Source of the DNA: Thermoflexales bacterium
GTDB taxonomy: Bacteria; Chloroflexota; Anaerolineae; S140-20
Assembly (NCBI GenBank): GCA_015484715.1
Contig: WFUY01000366.1
Location: 1-6,707 of the forward strand
Reading direction: 5' to 3'
DNA: 6,707 bases
In this document: positions 4,838 through 6,707 of the stretch, piece by piece
How the letters are laid out: the number at the start of each line of letters is the position of its first letter
Position numbering within the stretch: the first letter of the stretch is position 1
Program-made: the position numbers and the translations under genes
The notes under the pieces: generated by a model
Seen by the model: only the letters and a program-made list of their open reading frames with translations
Told to the model about the DNA's origin: nothing
The model's database searches: none

Positions 4838-6212
4838 GGTCCTCCTCGCTTCCCGGTGCCCCCGCACCCTCTACCGACCGGCGCACCCGGGCGGGGACGC
4901 CGTAGGCCAGGCTGCCAGGGGGAATGTCGCGGGTGACAACGGCCCCCGCTCCCGTCCTGGCCCCCTTGCCCACCCGCACGGGAGCGACCAGCATCGTATC
5001 TGAGCCGATGAAAACGCCGTCCTCGATAACGGTCGGGTGTTTGCGCTCCCCGTCGTAGTTGCAGGTGATGGCTCCGGCCCCGATGTTGACGTTGGCTCCG
5101 ATGGTCGCATCCCCCACATAGCTGAAGTGGCCCATCTTGGTGCCCGGCCCCAGATAGCTGTTCTTCACCTCGCCAAAGTTGCCCATATGCACCCCACGGG
5201 CCAGGTGAGCCCCCTTGCGTAGGTGGCTGAAGGGGCCGACGTCCACCCCCTCCTCCAGCGTCGCCCCCTCCACGACCGAGGCTAGGACGATGCACCGGTC
5301 CCCCAGGGTGGAATCGCGGATGATGGCGTTGGGGCCCAACCGGCACTCTACCCCGATCCGGGTCTCGCCCTGGAGGTGAGTGTGGGGGTAGATGACCGTG
5401 TCCGGTCCGATCACGACGTCGGCTTCGATATAGGTGGTGTCCGGATCCACCAGCGTCACGCCGGCGAGCATCCACCGCTCATTGATGCGGCGGCGCAGGG
5501 CCGCCTCCGCCTCGGCCAGGTGCACCCGGGTGTTGATCCCCAGCGCCTCCGTCGGGTCCTCCAGAGGAACTCCCTCGACCCGTCTCCCCTCAGCTACGGC
5601 CATCGCGATCAAGTCCGTCAGGTAGTACTCCCCCTTCACGGGATTCCGTCGGAGATGGGGAAGGTGTTCCCAGAGCCAGGCCGCGTCGAAGCAGTAGGTC
5701 CCGGTGTTCAACTCCCGGATCGTGGCCTGCTCCGGCGTCGCGTCCAGTTGCTCCACGATGGCCCGGATACGCCCCTGGCCATCGCGCACGACACGGCCAA
5801 AGCCTCGGGGGTCATCCCGCTCAACGGTGAGCAACGTCACGGTGGCCTGGCGGTCCCGGTGCACCTCCATCAGCTTCCGCAGCGCTTCCGCCGTCAGGAG
5901 GGGCATATCGGCATAGGTGACCAGCAGGGTGTCCACTTCCGGGTCCACGGCTGACCGGGCCTGCCGGACGGCATGCCCGGTGCCCAACTGGGGCTCCTGG
6001 ACCACGTAACGCGCCCGCTCGCCTACAACCCGGCGCACGGCGTCGGCCCCATGACCGACGACGAGGATGGGGGGTAGGGCGGTCAGGGCAGAGGCGGTGT
6101 GGACCACGTAGAGGACCATCGGACGGCCTGCCAGGGGATGGAGGACCTTGGGGAGCCGAGACTTCATCCGGGTCCCCTGCCCGGCGGCCAGAATCACCAC
6201 GGCCAGGTTCAT
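4827..6212 (-). CDS. glmU: Bifunctional GlmU: GlcNAc-1-P uridyltransferase / GlcN-1-P acetyltransferase
   Basis: Predicted 461-residue cytosolic enzyme making UDP-GlcNAc: the C-terminal domain acetylates glucosamine-1-phosphate with acetyl-CoA and the N-terminal domain adds UMP from UTP. N-terminal nucleotidyltransferase (~1-230): LAAGQGTRMKS with Arg15, Lys22 in RLPK, QLGTGHA (~75-81), metal-binding Asp102 in YADMPLL, GFGRVVRD, NTGTY and the GIN segment with the second metal-ligand Asn. The C-terminal left-handed beta helix (~250-440) is built from hexapeptide repeats (I/V-G-x-x). It has catalytic His362 in KMGHFSYVGDA and the NIGAGAITCNYDG motif. Length matches the family (E. coli 456). The start is ATG 6212 because it immediately precedes the conserved LAAGQG segment and follows AGAAGG; the upstream in-frame ATG at 6311 would add a low-complexity Gly/Arg/Pro tail. 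First gene of the operon; it overlaps the CNNM gene by 11 nt. Confidence 0.97.
   Translation of the reverse strand: MNLAVVILAAGQGTRMKSRLPKVLHPLAGRPMVLYVVHTASALTALPPILVVGHGADAVRRVVGERARYVVQEPQLGTGHAVRQARSAVDPEVDTLLVTYADMPLLTAEALRKLMEVHRDRQATVTLLTVERDDPRGFGRVVRDGQGRIRAIVEQLDATPEQATIRELNTGTYCFDAAWLWEHLPHLRRNPVKGEYYLTDLIAMAVAEGRRVEGVPLEDPTEALGINTRVHLAEAEAALRRRINERWMLAGVTLVDPDTTYIEADVVIGPDTVIYPHTHLQGETRIGVECRLGPNAIIRDSTLGDRCIVLASVVEGATLEEGVDVGPFSHLRKGAHLARGVHMGNFGEVKNSYLGPGTKMGHFSYVGDATIGANVNIGAGAITCNYDGERKHPTVIEDGVFIGSDTMLVAPVRVGKGARTGAGAVVTRDIPPGSLAYGVPARVRRSVEGAGAPGSEEDRGS
4841..4847 (-). promoter_or_regulatory. Ribosome binding site supporting the GTG start of the CNNM gene
   Basis: Read on the minus strand, GAGGAGG ends 3 nt before GTG 4837, or 6 nt if the first GAGG pairs with rRNA. 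It lies within the last codons of glmU, which suits coupled re-initiation. Confidence 0.6.
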
Positions 6213-6235
6213 AAAGCCTTCTCTCCTCGGTTCCG

Positions 6236-6324
6236 AGCCACCCGCCCCACCTCCCGCAGGTGCCCCCCATTGCTGTCTTCGGGCACCACGTGGCCTGTGG
6301 GGAGGTGACATCGGTCAGGTGGCT
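6236..6324 (-). other. Structured 5' leader of the glmU operon (candidate)
   Basis: Three nested complementary pairs occur in the ~140-nt untranslated leader: 6236-6242 with 6318-6324 (AGCCACC/GGTGGCT), 6248-6255 with 6300-6307 (CACCTCCC/GGGAGGTG), and 6259-6265 with 6281-6287 (GGTGCCC/GGGCACC). Together they form one long interrupted hairpin with a 15-nt apical loop. A 10-bp direct repeat, TCCTCGGTTC on the plus strand, flanks it (6224-6233 and 6327-6336); the copy nearest the gene overlaps the GAGGA just upstream of the start. I recognise no known riboswitch class, and no glmS-ribozyme core. In GC-rich DNA some pairing is expected by chance. Confidence 0.4.
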
Positions 6325-6359
6325 AGTCCTCGGTTCAGATCACCGACTGCTCAGAGGTT

Positions 6360-6388
6360 ATTATAACCGGCCTGAAAAAGTTGGACAA
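6360..6388 (-). promoter_or_regulatory. Sigma70-type promoter of the glmU operon
   Basis: Read on the minus strand: -35 TTGTCC (6388-6383, 4 of 6), a 17-bp spacer, and a perfect -10 TATAAT (6365-6360). The expected transcription start is near 6353, giving a leader of about 140 nt before ATG 6212. It begins 15 bp after the esterase stop codon, so glmU need not depend on upstream transcription. Confidence 0.75.
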
Positions 6389-6403
6389 GCCTCCTGGGGG
6401 GAA

Positions 6404-6706
6404 TCAGCGCTGTCGGACCAGGCCGGGAGGACGGCATCGGAAGTCCCGCCCCCGCCACTGGCGTCGGCAAGAGGGGGAGAGGAAATCGTCGGGGCAGGTG
6501 AAGCGCTGGGGCAGGTCCCGCCAGTCCCGAGGCCAATCCTGGGCGTAGAAGGCGGCGTACTCGGCCACGTGGGAGGCCCAGTAGGCATCGCTGTGCTCGC
6601 CGGGACGTAGCAGGAACTGGTGGACGATGCCTCGTTCCTCCAGCAGCCGGTCCATCGTCTGGGCACCGCTCCGCAGCCAGTCGGAGCGGCCCACGTCTAT
6701 GTAGAC
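6404..6706 (-). CDS. Esterase-like alpha/beta hydrolase, C-terminal part
   Basis: Only the last 100 residues are in the window; the frame is open to its right edge, so the start lies outside. The visible sequence begins with VYIDVGRSDWL, resembling the strand and Asp turn that carries the catalytic acid in esterase D/FrmB-type hydrolases. A helix with MDRLLEERG follows, then PGEHSDAYWASHVAEY, where the His fits the catalytic base. The nucleophile region is off the window. After the expected end of the fold (EYAAFY) there is an unusual tail of ~45 residues rich in Arg, Trp, Pro and two Cys, ending at TGA 6406-6404. The substrate is unknown; this could be a carbohydrate esterase or a general carboxylesterase. 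No terminator is seen before the glmU promoter. Confidence 0.75.
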   Translation of the reverse strand, partial: VYIDVGRSDWLRSGAQTMDRLLEERGIVHQFLLRPGEHSDAYWASHVAEYAAFYAQDWPRDWRDLPQRFTCPDDFLSPSCRRQWRGRDFRCRPPGLVRQR

Positions 6707-6707
6707 C

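Noticed and set aside
3479..4936. 485-codon open frame on the plus strand
   Set aside because: It lies antisense to the CNNM gene and its overlaps. The product is His/Gln/Asp/Pro-rich without any domain, typical of a shadow frame in GC-rich DNA.
4804..5475. 223-codon minus-strand frame inside glmU
   Set aside because: It overlaps glmU in another frame; its Gly/Arg/Pro-rich composition and lack of motifs mark it as a shadow.
6213..6311. In-frame ATG 6311 as glmU start
   Set aside because: It would add 33 Gly/Arg/Pro-rich residues before the conserved LAAGQG motif; ATG 6212 has its own ribosome site.
6222..6352. T-box riboswitch in the glmU leader, suggested by a GGGTGG...ACCG-like stretch
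   Set aside because: The AGGGTGG-N-ACCGCG antiterminator consensus is not matched, there is no specifier loop or terminator, and glmU is not a T-box regulated gene type.

Overview
This is a GC-rich, gene-dense stretch of bacterial chromosome. Gene content, high GC and the family resemblance of the hypothetical genes suggest a Chloroflexota-type organism (Anaerolineae or a relative). That assignment is an impression from the proteins, not a demonstrated placement. No rRNA, tRNA, CRISPR array or full transposase gene is visible.

Layout. Bases 2-997 (+) hold the 3' part of a PLP-dependent class I aminotransferase. Bases 998-1320 are non-coding and hold, in order, a 153-bp MITE-like element with perfect 10-bp terminal inverted repeats and a perfect 9-bp target duplication, a strong sigma70-type promoter, and a short leader ending in an intrinsic terminator/attenuator. 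Bases 1321-2925 (+) form a three-gene unit: a MerR/excisionase-type DNA-binding protein with a helical C-terminal domain, an overlapping 50-residue single-TM protein, and a seven-TM membrane protein. A strong terminator (2958-2995) closes it. Bases 3002-3121 hold a branched palindromic element ending 2 bp from the stop codon of the convergent operon.

Bases 3124-6212 (-) are a tightly overlapping operon read glmU -> CNNM/CorC-type membrane protein -> cytidine deaminase. It has a promoter at 6360-6388 and a roughly 140-nt leader containing three nested complementary segment pairs. At the right edge (6404-6707, -) is the C-terminal part of an esterase-like alpha/beta hydrolase.

How the genes work together. 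GlmU makes UDP-GlcNAc for the cell envelope, the CNNM/CBS protein is a membrane protein of the Mg2+/Co2+ transport-associated family, and cytidine deaminase salvages pyrimidines. Their 11- and 17-nt overlaps imply co-transcription and translational coupling more than a shared pathway. The plus-strand unit looks like a regulator plus two membrane proteins of unknown job. The most notable signals are the precise MITE insertion between a stop codon and a -35 box, the second branched palindrome at another stop codon, the possible attenuator ahead of the regulator, the structured glmU leader, and the altered transport-site motifs in the CNNM protein.
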